Origin: Acidimicrobiia bacterium
GTDB lineage: Bacteria > Actinomycetota > Acidimicrobiia > Acidimicrobiales > Aldehydirespiratoraceae
Length of the DNA: 64,000 nucleotides
Direction of reading: 5' to 3'
NCBI GenBank assembly: GCA_022828135.1
Contig: JAJEJB010000040.1
Span: 62,001 to 126,000 of the forward strand
A program made the position numbers and the translations under genes. How positions within the stretch are numbered: the first letter of the stretch is position 1; every line of letters starts with the position of its first letter. Below, one piece after another: positions 42,185 through 51,207 of the stretch. The notes below the pieces were generated by a model, which saw only the letters and a list, made by a program, of their open reading frames with translations, was not told the DNA's origin and made no database searches.

Positions 42185-42987
42185 CCGCATTGCCTCAGCC
42201 CGACGCGCTCGCAGCCGCGGCCGGGCAGTTGCGGGACGCGATGGCGGCGGGAGTGCCCTGCGAGCCGGTGCGGGACATGCCCGGCCTCGAAGCCGCCGGC
42301 CCCGAAGCCGGATACGCCGTTCAGCGGCTCAACGCCGAGCATTGGCTGCGGGCCGGCCGCCGGGTGAGCGGGCACAAGGTGGGCTTGACGAACCCGGCCG
42401 TCCAAGCGCAGCTCGGAATGGACGAGCCCATCTGGGGCGTGTTGTTCGCGGACCGGTGCCGCACCGACGGCGACGACATCGGCGGTGCCGGGCTGATCGA
42501 GCCGCGGGTCGAGGTCGAGGTGGCGGTGGTGCTAGGCGCCGATCTGGACAAGGGCCAGCACACCGTGGCCGACGTGATCGGCGCCACCGCCTACGTGCTC
42601 CCCGCGTTCGAGATCGTCGACAGCCGCATCTCCGGCTGGGACATCACCAACTTCGACATGATCGCCGACAACGCCGGCGCCGGGCTCTACGTGCTCGGCA
42701 CCCGTCCGGTGCCCCTGGCCGCGGTCGACCTCCGCCGGGCCGAGATGCGGCTCACCGTCAACGGCGAGGAGGCCGCCACCGGCTCCGGTGTGGCCTGCCT
42801 GGGCAACCCGTTGAACTCGGTGCTGTGGCTGGCCGACACCATGAGTCAGCGAGGCACCCCGCTACAGGCAGGCGAGACCATCATGACCGGCTCGCTGTGC
42901 CCCATGCAGCCCATCTCCCCGGGCGACGAGCTAGTAGCCGAGATCGAAGGCCTGGGCGCGGTAGAGACTCTGCTGCCTGCGACCTGA
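42181..42987 (+). CDS. 2-keto-4-pentenoate hydratase / oxohexenedioate decarboxylase family protein
   Basis: 268 residues of the fumarylacetoacetase-fold MhpD/DmpH group, starting at a GTG that overlaps the previous stop. GHKVGLTNPAVQAQLGMDEP near residue 60 and EPRVEVEVAVVLG near residue 103 carry the Glu residues that bind the divalent metal. It normally hydrates or decarboxylates meta-cleavage products of aromatic catabolism. Its overlap with the FDH genes suggests cotranscription, which is unusual; no ring-cleavage dioxygenase is in the window. Confidence 0.86.
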   Translation: MTALPQPDALAAAAGQLRDAMAAGVPCEPVRDMPGLEAAGPEAGYAVQRLNAEHWLRAGRRVSGHKVGLTNPAVQAQLGMDEPIWGVLFADRCRTDGDDIGGAGLIEPRVEVEVAVVLGADLDKGQHTVADVIGATAYVLPAFEIVDSRISGWDITNFDMIADNAGAGLYVLGTRPVPLAAVDLRRAEMRLTVNGEEAATGSGVACLGNPLNSVLWLADTMSQRGTPLQAGETIMTGSLCPMQPISPGDELVAEIEGLGAVETLLPAT

Positions 42988-43000
42988 AATCCTTTTCAAT

Positions 43001-43873
43001 CTAGGTGGAGGCGTCTGGCGGGGTCTTGCCTCTGGTTTCCGCAGCGGCGGCTACGGCTCGGCGGCGCAGGTGGACCGTCCAGTCGGCCAGTCCCACTATG
43101 ACGCCGCCGACGATGTTGCCCAGCGTGACCGCCACGAGGTTCTGGGCGATCCCGGCTGCGTCCAGCCGGCTCACGTCGGCGGCGGTGAGCCCCGCGGCCG
43201 CCAGGGCGTCGGCCTCGGTGGCGACGAGAGCGCCGAACGGCAGGAAGAACATGTTGGCGACGGAGTGCTCGAACCCGCCCGCGACGAAGGCGGTGACCGG
43301 CAGGGACACCGCCAGCAGCTTGTCGGTGACCGTGCGCCCCGCGGTGGCCATCCACACGGCCAGGCACACCAGCATGTTGGCCACGATGCCCCGCAGGAAG
43401 GCGATCCCGAACGGGAGGTTCACCTTGCCGTCGGCCGAGGTCACGGAGAACTCGGAGAACGAGAAGTCCCCCTGCTCCCACCAGCGGCTGTAGAAGACCA
43501 GCACCACGATGATGAGGGCGCCGATCAGGTTGCCCACGTAGACCAGCGCCCAGTTGCGGGCCAGCTCCCTCGCCAGGATCGTGCGGCTGAGAACGCCCAT
43601 CACCATGAGGTTGTTGCCGGTGAACAACTCGGCGCCGGTGACAACCACGAAGAACAGGCCCATCGTCAGTCCCAGCCCCATGATGAGACGGGTCGGCCCG
43701 GCGCCCAGTGTTGACTGCGCCGCGATCGTGCTCGTCAGCATCGCTCCCAGCGCAACGAACGCTCCGGCCATCAACGCCAGCACGACCGTCGACGCCAGCA
43801 TGGCCCGGGCCTTGCCTACGCCGGCTCGCACTAGCTGGGCGGCGGTCTCCTCCGGTGTCGGGGTGGCGCTCAT
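43001..43873 (-). CDS. FNT-family formate/nitrite channel
   Basis: A 290-residue FNT protein with six membrane segments: residues 25-50, 60-85, 105-130, 160-185, 190-215 and 245-270 approximately. The GAELFTGNNLMV block near residue 80 is the family omega-loop region. GFEHSVANMFFLP near residue 201 carries the central pore His. It moves formate or related monocarboxylates as a pentamer. Convergent to the FDH operon, it most likely imports or vents formate for that enzyme. It follows the GOLPH3-like gene by three bases. Confidence 0.92.
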   Translation of the reverse strand: MSATPTPEETAAQLVRAGVGKARAMLASTVVLALMAGAFVALGAMLTSTIAAQSTLGAGPTRLIMGLGLTMGLFFVVVTGAELFTGNNLMVMGVLSRTILARELARNWALVYVGNLIGALIIVVLVFYSRWWEQGDFSFSEFSVTSADGKVNLPFGIAFLRGIVANMLVCLAVWMATAGRTVTDKLLAVSLPVTAFVAGGFEHSVANMFFLPFGALVATEADALAAAGLTAADVSRLDAAGIAQNLVAVTLGNIVGGVIVGLADWTVHLRRRAVAAAAETRGKTPPDAST

Positions 43874-43876
43874 CGT

Positions 43877-44533
43877 CTACACGCGGCCAGCTGCGAGCCA
43901 CATTCCAATGTCGTGGATCGCCCGGGAGGTGGCTTGACCGATCAGATCGAGCCTGCGGACCTGGTCTATGCGCGCCCGGGCCTTGTCGTAGGCGCCCTCG
44001 GGCAGCAGTGCCGGCAGGAGGCCGCAGGCGTCGGCCAGGCCGATGATCACGATGTCGCGCGGGTCGGGAATATCGTCGCTGAGCAGCACTCCCAGGATGC
44101 GCAGCTTCACCTCGCGCTCCGCCCTGCCGTCGACGATCGGGTAGCGACGGGAGCGGAACACCCATAGGAAGCGTCCCTCGTCGTGCTCCAGGATGCCGCG
44201 CTCGACCAGGCGCGACAGCGCCTCCCGCCGGATCTCCGCAGCTCGTAGGGCTGTCTGCCCCACCCAGTACAGGGCATCGCGCTGCTCGCCGCCGGCGATC
44301 GCGGCCAGTGTCGGATCGAGCAGGCTGTCTCCGACGGGCGTCGGATCGACGAGGATGAGACGTCCCGGGTCGGTGTCGATGCGATTCTCCAGCGCGAGGT
44401 CCATGAGCACGCCGCCGGCGAGCGCGTTGTCCAGCGCGATACCCGGCACGGCCTCGAACTTCCCGCCCTCGTCTCGCAGCAGAAGCAGGAGGATCTCCTC
44501 GACGAATCTCAACAAGGTCCTCGTCGCCCCCAA
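43877..44533 (-). CDS. GOLPH3/VPS74 (GPP34) family protein
   Basis: A 218-residue GPP34 fold protein. The EEILLLLLRDEGG N-terminal helix and the hydrophobic LDNALAGGVLMDLALENRI helix are typical of the family. Bacterial members occur widely in actinobacteria with unknown roles; eukaryotic ones bind phosphatidylinositol phosphate. The only upstream start is a TTG at 44533, so the true N-terminus is uncertain. It is cotranscribed with the formate channel three bases downstream, which might indicate membrane association. Confidence 0.82.
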   Translation of the reverse strand: MGATRTLLRFVEEILLLLLRDEGGKFEAVPGIALDNALAGGVLMDLALENRIDTDPGRLILVDPTPVGDSLLDPTLAAIAGGEQRDALYWVGQTALRAAEIRREALSRLVERGILEHDEGRFLWVFRSRRYPIVDGRAEREVKLRILGVLLSDDIPDPRDIVIIGLADACGLLPALLPEGAYDKARARIDQVRRLDLIGQATSRAIHDIGMWLAAGRV

Positions 44534-44599
44534 GCCTGTGGTCGTCGTGCCGCGGCGGACGGCTCCACCGTCGGCGTGGACGGTTGGAACACTACCCCC

Positions 44600-45754
44600 T
44601 CAAGCTGGAGCGAAGTCGGGGTCGCGGTCTCGTAGCTCCTCCAGGCGCTGGCAGCCGAGCTGGTGCATCACGCTGGTGAGCTGCTGCTCGAACATCGAGG
44701 CCACGAAGCCGGCGCCCCCGGATCCGAGGGCGCACAGTCCGTACATGAACGCCCGGGCCGACAGCGTGAAGTCGGCGCCCAGGGCCAGCGCCCGAGCGAT
44801 GTCCAGGCCACTTCGCACGCCGCCGTCGAACAGCACCGGCACTCTCCCGCCGATGCGCTCCACGACAGGCCCGAGGGCTTCGATGGCCGCGGGCGCGGCA
44901 TCGAGTTGGCGTCCGCCGTGGTTCGACACCACTACTGCATCGGCACCCGTGTCGACGCAGCGCGCCGCGTCGTCGGCGTGCAAGATCCCCTTCACCACCA
45001 CCGGGCCCGGCCACAGCTCGCAGGTCTCGGCCAGGTAGTCCCACGACAGGGTGCCGCCCAGGCTGGCCCCAACGAAGCCGGCCAGCTCCCGCAGGGTGGC
45101 CCGGTCCACGTAGCGCTCCAGGGTGTGGAACCGGGGCAGGCCGTTTCGCAGCAGCCAGAGCGTCCACGCCGGCCGGAGGGCGGCCTGGGTCACATGGCGG
45201 GGCGTGATGCGGGGCGGCATCGAGACCCGCTGGCGAGTCTGGCGTTCCCGCCGGGCGCGCGCCGGCACGTCGGCCGTCACCACCAGGACGCGGAAGCCGG
45301 CTTGCTGCGCCCGGCCGAGCAGGTCCTCACGGACGGCGACGTCTCGCGGCGGGTAGAGCTGGAACCAGCCCATACCGCCGGCACGGGGCCCCACGTCCGA
45401 GACGTCGGCGGTGTTGACCGTGCTGGCCACGTACGGGATTCGGCACCGGGCCGCGGTCTCGGCCAGAGCGATGTCGGCACCGGGCCAGATCAGCCCGGTC
45501 AGGCCCACCGGGGCGATCCCCACCGGCAGCGAGTAGCGGACCCCGAACAGTTCGGTGCCGACGTCGGGCTCCAGCTCGCCTCTTAGGAACCGCGGCGTGA
45601 GCAGCACCCGCTGGAGGAACTCGGTGTTGCGGGCGCTGGACCGCTCGTCGCCCTCGCCGCTGTCGAGGTACTCCCAGGCGAACCGCGGTATCCGGCGCCG
45701 GGCCCGCCGGCGCAGATCGTCGACGGTCTGGTACTTAACGTAGGGGTCAGCCAC
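44600..45754 (-). CDS. FMN-dependent alpha-hydroxy-acid oxidase/dehydrogenase (LldD-like)
   Basis: A 384-residue TIM-barrel flavoprotein of the glycolate oxidase/L-lactate dehydrogenase family. [14 protein letters not shown] near residue 275 holds the catalytic His and Arg. [24 protein letters not shown] near residue 305 is the FMN phosphate site, and [19 protein letters not shown] near residue 175 is another FMN contact. It oxidises an L-2-hydroxy acid such as lactate, mandelate or glycolate. Its start overlaps the end of the dienelactone hydrolase gene by eight bases. Confidence 0.92.
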   Translation of the reverse strand: MADPYVKYQTVDDLRRRARRRIPRFAWEYLDSGEGDERSSARNTEFLQRVLLTPRFLRGELEPDVGTELFGVRYSLPVGIAPVGLTGLIWPGADIALAETAARCRIPYVASTVNTADVSDVGPRAGGMGWFQLYPPRDVAVREDLLGRAQQAGFRVLVVTADVPARARRERQTRQRVSMPPRITPRHVTQAALRPAWTLWLLRNGLPRFHTLERYVDRATLRELAGFVGASLGGTLSWDYLAETCELWPGPVVVKGILHADDAARCVDTGADAVVVSNHGGRQLDAAPAAIEALGPVVERIGGRVPVLFDGGVRSGLDIARALALGADFTLSARAFMYGLCALGSGGAGFVASMFEQQLTSVMHQLGCQRLEELRDRDPDFAPA

Positions 45755-46520
45755 GCGCCGGAGTCAGCACGGAGCCGAACAGGGCCAGCGTCTGGGACCA
45801 GGCCCGCTCGGCGGCGGCCTCGTTGTACGTGTGCGCGTCCGGCCACGTGTAGGCGTGGTCGGCCCCCGGCAGTATGTCGACCGTGACCCGGTCGCCCAGG
45901 GCGGAGACCGCCTGGATGAAGGGCTGCATGCTGGCCACGCTCATCATCTTGTCGGCCTCTCCGAAGCCGGCGTAGAGCGAGCCGGCCAAGCCTCCGGCGG
46001 TCAGGTGGGGCGAGTCGGGCTCACCGTCCACCAGGAAGGACGGATGCCACATCGCGCCCGCCTTGAACTGATCGGGCAGGCGAATCATGGTGCGGAACAC
46101 GGCCCGAGCCCCTAGGCAGAAGCCGATGCAGCCGGCTGGCGCCAGCGACCCTGCCGGCCGGTCGGCGGCCACCGCCTCCAGCGCGGCGTCGAGGTCGTTC
46201 TGGATGCCCTCGTCGGTAAGCGACATCATCAGCGACACCAACCGGTCCCCGGCGCCCGGGTCGGCGGCCAGCTCGGCCGGGCCGTAGCCGATCATCCGTC
46301 CGTGGCGGTGGTAGAGATCCGGCAGGATCACGTCGTAGCCGTTGGCGGCCAGACGCCTCCCGAAGACTCTCAGGCCCTCGCGGATGCCGGGCTTGTCCAT
46401 GAACATAACGATCAGCGGGTGCGGCCCCCCGCCCGATGCCGGCCGCATGCGGGGCACAGCCAGCGGCTCACCATCGCTGACCGTCTCGAGGATCGACTCC
46501 TGGACTTCAAGCAGGCTCAT
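45747..46520 (-). CDS. Dienelactone hydrolase family protein
   Basis: A 257-residue alpha/beta hydrolase of the DLH family. The nucleophile elbow is IGFCLGARA near residue 137 (Cys nucleophile), and the acid and base are in the later FGEADKMM and [10 protein letters not shown] segments. The ATG at 46520 gives a normal N-terminus; the frame is open upstream through a hairpin repeat but without homology. It may open a lactone or split an ester ahead of the hydroxy acid oxidase. Confidence 0.88.
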   Translation of the reverse strand: MSLLEVQESILETVSDGEPLAVPRMRPASGGGPHPLIVMFMDKPGIREGLRVFGRRLAANGYDVILPDLYHRHGRMIGYGPAELAADPGAGDRLVSLMMSLTDEGIQNDLDAALEAVAADRPAGSLAPAGCIGFCLGARAVFRTMIRLPDQFKAGAMWHPSFLVDGEPDSPHLTAGGLAGSLYAGFGEADKMMSVASMQPFIQAVSALGDRVTVDILPGADHAYTWPDAHTYNEAAAERAWSQTLALFGSVLTPARG

Positions 46521-46585
46521 GCTCGGCCAAGCTACCGGGGCAGCGGCACGGGCACCCGGGACTGCCCGCCTGCGGCTGCTCCGCT

Positions 46586-46636
46586 CGTTCTTGACGTAGT
46601 TGACCTCACCAGAGCGGCACAACTGCGTCAAGAACG
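46586..46636. repeat. Palindromic hairpin repeat, copy 2
   Basis: TTCTTGACGTAGTTG (46588-46602) pairs with CAACTGCGTCAAGAA (46620-46634) with one T-G pair, and two more pairs extend it. Compared with copy 1 at 26770, a T-A stem pair has become C-G by changes on both arms, and the 17-base loop differs at one base. Here it lies in a divergent gene gap rather than after a gene. Confidence 0.8.
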
Positions 46637-46708
46637 GAGACAGGCCTTCGGCCGGGGCGTCGGCCGCGCTACTGGAGCGGTCCGCGGCGTGATCTACCAT
46701 TGTCGGTC

Positions 46709-48184
46709 GTGGTCGATCCGTTGCTTGAGCCTGGTGCGGGGCTGCTAGATGAGTACGACGCGGGCGGATGGTACGACGAGGCCTTCGACGCCGACGGTTC
46801 GGTGCGCGACGCCTACAGCCGCATCGTCGAGCGGTTCCGGGAACTCGACGTCGACGAGATCAAGCGGCTCGAGAAGCTCGTGGCCGACGAGTTCCGCCGC
46901 CAGGGCATCACCTTCACCGTCTACAGCGAGGAGGAGGGCACCGAGCGCATATGGCCCATGGACCTCTTCCCCCGGCTCATCGCCGCCGCCGAGTGGGACG
47001 AGCTGGCCCGGGGCCTTACCCAGCGGGTCGCGGCCCTCAACTGCTTCCTGGCCGACCTGTACAACGGCGGGGCGGCCGCGGTCGCCGACGGCGTGGTGCC
47101 CCGGTGGCTGGTGATGTCGTCGCAGGGCTTCGAACGCAACGCCATGGGCATCGCCGTGCCCCACTCCGCACACTGCAACGTGGCCGGGATCGACGTGGTG
47201 CGCGACGCCGACGGCCGTTACCGGGTGCTGGAGGACAACCTGCGCAGCCCCAGCGGCATCTCCTACGTGGTCGAGAACCGGGCGGCCATGGCCAAGGCCT
47301 GCAGCTGGCTGTTCTACGACCACGCCGTGCAGCCCACCGAGCAGTACGGCCAGATGCTGCGCTCCACGCTGGAGTCGATGGCGCCTGGAGGCGGGGACGA
47401 TCCCCACATCGTGGTGCTGACCCCGGGCATCTTCAACTCCGCCTACTTCGAGCACGCCTTCCTGGCCCGCTCGATGGGGGTGGAGCTGGTTGAGGGCAGG
47501 GACCTGGTCGTCGACGGCCACAGCGTGTACACCCGAACCATCGAGGGCCTGGTCAGGGTGGACGTGATCTACCGGCGCATCGACGACGACTTCCTTGATC
47601 CGGTGGCCTTCCGGCCCGACTCGAATCTGGGCGTGCCCGGCCTCCTCAGCGCGTTGCGGGCCGGCACCGTCACGGTGTGCAACGCGCTCGGCAACGGTGT
47701 CGTCGACGACAAGGGCGTCTACCCCTACGTGCCCGAACTGATCCGTTACTACCTGGGTGCCGAACCCATCATCGACAACGTCACCACCTACATGATGTGG
47801 GACCCCGACCAGCGGCGCGAGGCTCTGGGCCGGCTGGACGAACTGGTGGCCAAGCCGGTGGGCGAATCCGGTGGCTACGGCGTACTGATCGGCCCCCACG
47901 CCACCGAGCAGGAACTGGACCAGGCCCGGGCCACGATCGAGGCCGAGCCCAGAGACTGGATCGTCCAGGAGTTGGTGCAGCTGTCCACGCTGCCCTCGGT
48001 CGCTGATGACCGCCTTGAGCCCCGCCATCTCGACCTGCGGCCCTTCGTGCTTACCGGCGAGCGGACCCAGGTCTTCCCCGGCGGACTCACCCGGGTGGCC
48101 ATGCGCCGGGGATCGCTCATCGTCAACTCCTCCCAGGGCGGGGGCTCCAAGGACACCTGGGTCCTGGCCCCCGAGGCGCCATGA
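46709..48184 (+). CDS. Circularly permuted ATP-grasp type 2 family protein
   Basis: About 490 residues of the COG2308 ATP-grasp family. [21 protein letters not shown], the [19 protein letters not shown] block and [14 protein letters not shown] near residue 385 are conserved nucleotide-binding parts. The family is predicted to ligate amino acids or small peptides. The start is uncertain: GTG 46709 lies eight bases after a TACCAT -10 and would be leaderless, and TTG 46700 is three codons earlier. It is the first gene of a conserved trio with alpha-E and transglutaminase-like proteins. Confidence 0.9.
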   Translation: MVDPLLEPGAGLLDEYDAGGWYDEAFDADGSVRDAYSRIVERFRELDVDEIKRLEKLVADEFRRQGITFTVYSEEEGTERIWPMDLFPRLIAAAEWDELARGLTQRVAALNCFLADLYNGGAAAVADGVVPRWLVMSSQGFERNAMGIAVPHSAHCNVAGIDVVRDADGRYRVLEDNLRSPSGISYVVENRAAMAKACSWLFYDHAVQPTEQYGQMLRSTLESMAPGGGDDPHIVVLTPGIFNSAYFEHAFLARSMGVELVEGRDLVVDGHSVYTRTIEGLVRVDVIYRRIDDDFLDPVAFRPDSNLGVPGLLSALRAGTVTVCNALGNGVVDDKGVYPYVPELIRYYLGAEPIIDNVTTYMMWDPDQRREALGRLDELVAKPVGESGGYGVLIGPHATEQELDQARATIEAEPRDWIVQELVQLSTLPSVADDRLEPRHLDLRPFVLTGERTQVFPGGLTRVAMRRGSLIVNSSQGGGSKDTWVLAPEAP

Positions 48185-48227
48185 CGGCGGAGTACCGGCA
48201 GCCAGGGAACCCGCCCCGGAGCACACC

Positions 48228-49241
48228 ATGATCCTGGCCCGTCACGCCGAGGCGCTGCTGTGGACGGGCCGCTACCTGGAGCGGGCCGAGTCCACGTCGA
48301 GGTGCCTCAACTACGCGGCCAACTCGATCACCCACCTGCGCGGCGACGAGGCCCGCGCCGAGGGCGAGCTGATGGTCAGGACCCTCGGGCTACAGGAGGA
48401 GTTGGAGGCCGTCGGGCCGCTGGAGAGCCAGCCGCAACTGGTCGCGTTCCTGCTGTCCGACACCGACAATCCCGGTTCGGTGGTATCGGCCGTCATCGCG
48501 GTCCGCGAGAACCTGCGCTCGGTTCGCGACCGGATACCGATCGAGCTGTGGGAGGAGGCCAACGGCCTCTACCTCAGGTTCCCGTTCCTCGGCCACACCA
48601 ACGCCGCCCCGGCCGGGCTCCACGAGGTGCTGCTGATGGTGCGGCGGGCCTGCCTGGCCATCTCCGGGATCCTCAACGAGGGCATGCGACGCGACGAGGG
48701 GCACGCCTTCGTGGTCGTCGGCCGGATGCTGGAACGCTCGATCTTCACGGTGGGCCTGCTCGAGGCCAGCCACTCCGACGCCCGCGGGACGATGGACGCA
48801 ACCCGGATGCTGCGGCTCACCAGCTCGTTGCAGGCGTACCACCGCCAGCACGGCAACGCTCCCGACCCCGACGGCGTCGTGCGTTACCTGCTGCACGCCC
48901 CGGACCTGCCCCGTTCGGTGCTGTCATGCCTCAGCCGGGCCGAGGAGGGCCTCACCGGTCTGGGCGCGAACGCCGCGGCTCTGGACCGCGCCCGCCGCAA
49001 GGCGGCCCTGCTGCGAGCCCGGTTGGAACTCGGCGAGGTTGAGGAGGCTATGGCGTCCGCCCCGGTGGCGACACTGCAGGACTTCGCCGTGCAGCTCGCG
49101 GGACTGGCCAGCGACGTGCATGCCGGCATCGTGCCGCCGCTGGCCATGGCCACGGTCCAAGCCCAGTACGTCCGCCCCGGCGATGCGGGCCAACCCGGCG
49201 ATGCGGGCGAACCCGGCCATGCCGGCGAGGGGGCGTCGTGA
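48228..49241 (+). CDS. Alpha-E domain protein (DUF403)
   Basis: A 337-residue, largely helical alpha-E protein. The start MILARHAEALLWTGRYLERAE is the family hallmark. It is the usual partner of permuted ATP-grasp and transglutaminase-like proteins; the biochemical role is unknown, with a peptide-modifying system proposed. The C-terminus is low-complexity (QPGDAGEPGHAGEGAS), from three 18-bp DNA repeats. It begins 43 bases after the ATP-grasp stop and overlaps the next start by GTGA. Confidence 0.9.
   Translation: MILARHAEALLWTGRYLERAESTSRCLNYAANSITHLRGDEARAEGELMVRTLGLQEELEAVGPLESQPQLVAFLLSDTDNPGSVVSAVIAVRENLRSVRDRIPIELWEEANGLYLRFPFLGHTNAAPAGLHEVLLMVRRACLAISGILNEGMRRDEGHAFVVVGRMLERSIFTVGLLEASHSDARGTMDATRMLRLTSSLQAYHRQHGNAPDPDGVVRYLLHAPDLPRSVLSCLSRAEEGLTGLGANAAALDRARRKAALLRARLELGEVEEAMASAPVATLQDFAVQLAGLASDVHAGIVPPLAMATVQAQYVRPGDAGQPGDAGEPGHAGEGAS
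49176..49229 (+). repeat. Three 18-bp in-frame tandem repeats
   Basis: Units starting CCCGGCGATGCGGGC at 49176, 49194 and 49212 encode PGDAGQ, PGDAGE and PGHAGE at the end of the alpha-E protein. The first two differ at one base. Copy number could vary between strains. Confidence 0.75.
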
Positions 49242-50206
49242 GGCTCGGCATCTCCTACCGGATGCACTTCCGCTACTCGGAGCCGGTGACCGAATGCCAG
49301 AACGAGGTGCGGGTGCGGCCCCGCGACGACGATCACCAGAGGGTGCTGTCGTACCGGCTGACATCGCAGCCGCAGCTCCAGGTGCTCTCGGTGCGCGACT
49401 ACTGGGGCACGGTCGTGGAGCATCTCGGCATCCGCACCCCCCACACAGAACTGGAGCTGCTGGCTGAGGCGACCGTGGAGACCGCCCCCCGCCCCGGGCC
49501 GGCCGGGGCTCCGGCGGTCTCGGCGCTGGATGACACCGGCTTCCGGCTGGACCACCTCGAATTCCTGGAGCCGTCCCGGCACGTCGACTGGCACCCCGGC
49601 GACGCCGTCGAGAAGCGGGCCGCAGCCGCGGTCGCAGGAGCCGCGTCCGTGCCGGAGATGGTCTCCGCGGTGGCAGCCGATGTGCGAGGAGCGTTGAGCT
49701 ACGAGCAGGGCGCCACCGAAATCGGGGTCTCCCTGGCGGAATTGCTTGAGGGAGGGGCGGGCGTCTGCCAGGACTTCGCGCACCTGGCCCTCGGCATGCT
49801 GCGAAGTGTCGGTGTTCCCGCCCGCTACGTCTCGGGGTACCTGTTCGCGGCGGATGAGACCTCAGCGAATGCCGAGACCGCCGAGGTCGTGACGGTGCAG
49901 ACCCATGCCTGGATCGAGGTCGCCTTGCCCGGCTCGGGCTGGTGGGCGCTCGACCCGACCAATGGCGGCCCGGTCTCCGAGCGCCACGTCGTCATCGGCT
50001 GCGGGCGCGACTACGGCGACGTGCCGCCGGTGAGGGGCGCCTTCATGGGCTCGGGCACCGCAGAGGTCGACGCTGAAGTGGTCATCGGGAGGCATGTCGA
50101 GGGACCGCCCGCGGCCGCAACGAGCGTTCCGCCCCGGCAGATCACCACGATCGCGGCGCCGCCAACCCAGGAATGGCGACACCAGCAGAGCCAGCAGCAG
50201 CAGTGA
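49238..50206 (+). CDS. Transglutaminase-like cysteine protease-fold protein
   Basis: 322 residues. The N-terminal beta domain begins RLGISYRMHFRYSEPVTECQNEVR. The transglutaminase core has the catalytic Cys in GAGVCQDFAHLAL near residue 176, the His in QTHAWIEVALPG near residue 224 and the Asp in WWALDPTNGG near residue 240. The C-terminus ends in a glutamine-rich tail. It completes the ATP-grasp/alpha-E/transglutaminase set and may be a peptidase or transpeptidase acting on the ligase product. Confidence 0.9.
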   Translation: MRLGISYRMHFRYSEPVTECQNEVRVRPRDDDHQRVLSYRLTSQPQLQVLSVRDYWGTVVEHLGIRTPHTELELLAEATVETAPRPGPAGAPAVSALDDTGFRLDHLEFLEPSRHVDWHPGDAVEKRAAAAVAGAASVPEMVSAVAADVRGALSYEQGATEIGVSLAELLEGGAGVCQDFAHLALGMLRSVGVPARYVSGYLFAADETSANAETAEVVTVQTHAWIEVALPGSGWWALDPTNGGPVSERHVVIGCGRDYGDVPPVRGAFMGSGTAEVDAEVVIGRHVEGPPAAATSVPPRQITTIAAPPTQEWRHQQSQQQQ

Positions 50207-50237
50207 GCCGCGCCGCCGGCCCCGGGAGGCAGGCTCG

Positions 50238-51182
50238 TCAGCGCCGGGCCAGACGCGCCATCTCGCGCACGAGTTGCATCAAGTCGGGCGGGACGTACGC
50301 CGGGTCGAGATCGACGTAGACGGCGTGAACGTTGACCGCCAGCCGCTCGCTGTCGGTCCATTCGCCGAACTCGCCGAGGTCGATGTCGCGGGCGGCCTCT
50401 GCGGCCGGCATCCCGGCGTTGTGCCGCTCGGTCGCCTCCTGCTGCACGAAGGTCAGGTAGTCCCGGACCATCGCCGGGCCGCGCTCGTCGGTCACCGGAC
50501 CGTGCCCGGGCACGATGACGTCGGCGCCGAGTTCGAGGATCAAGTCGCAGGCACGGACCCAGTTGTCGACCGGGCCCGACCACACGATGGGCGTGCCGTA
50601 GACGAACAGGATGTCCCCGGTGAAGACGGTCCGGGCGTCCGGCACGTGGACCAGCAGATCGCCTCTGGTGTGGGCCGGGCCGACGTCGATCAACTCGACG
50701 GCGCGCCCGCCGACGGTCAGGTCCAAGCGATCCGCGAAGACCCTGGTGGGCGGAGTGGCCACGATGCCGCCGAAGTCGAACGGGCCGAAGGCGGCCCGGA
50801 TGTAGTCGTTCACCACCGGATCGCCGAAGTCCGCCGCCACCATCGCCGCCAGGGCCGCGGCCGGCACCTCCTGGAACTCCTCGAGACACCCCTCGGTAGC
50901 CACGATCTCGGCGCCCGTGACGAGCTGGTTGCCGTAGCAGTGGTCGCCGTTGGCGTGCGTATTGACCAGGGTTCGGATCGGCCTGGTGGCCGTTATGGCG
51001 TCCATGCTGTGCAGCATCGCCCGTGTCAGCGCCAGGTCGAACAGCGTGTCGACCAGCAGGGACCGGCCGTCGCCGGCGACGAGGCCCGCGTTGCTCCATC
51101 CCCAGCTGCCGTCGGGCTGAAGGTACGCCCAGAGCCCGTCACCTATCTCGGCCAGCCCGTGGTCGAAGCTGATCCCGGCCAT
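50238..51182 (-). CDS. MBL-fold metallo-hydrolase with HANGDH metal motif
   Basis: A 314-residue MBL-fold protein. The metal motif reads NTHANGDHCYGN near residue 73, so the usual second His of HxHxDH is Asn, as in a known subgroup. Other ligands are in the VGPAHTRGDLLVHVP and FTGDILFVY segments and in VPGHGPV near residue 220. The start at 51182 is set by a GAGGAGG Shine-Dalgarno; ATG 51206 is possible. Hydrolase activity on a lactone or ester is likely but unproven. Confidence 0.85.
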   Translation of the reverse strand: MAGISFDHGLAEIGDGLWAYLQPDGSWGWSNAGLVAGDGRSLLVDTLFDLALTRAMLHSMDAITATRPIRTLVNTHANGDHCYGNQLVTGAEIVATEGCLEEFQEVPAAALAAMVAADFGDPVVNDYIRAAFGPFDFGGIVATPPTRVFADRLDLTVGGRAVELIDVGPAHTRGDLLVHVPDARTVFTGDILFVYGTPIVWSGPVDNWVRACDLILELGADVIVPGHGPVTDERGPAMVRDYLTFVQQEATERHNAGMPAAEAARDIDLGEFGEWTDSERLAVNVHAVYVDLDPAYVPPDLMQLVREMARLARR

Positions 51183-51207
51183 AGCCGCGCCTCCTCTGCC
51201 GGCCATG

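Noticed and set aside
46302-46748. Plus-strand open frame across the hairpin repeat and the dienelactone hydrolase 5' end
   Set aside because: No homology, no Shine-Dalgarno, and it overlaps a clear hydrolase gene. Its similarity to the frame at 26726 comes only from the shared palindromic repeat.
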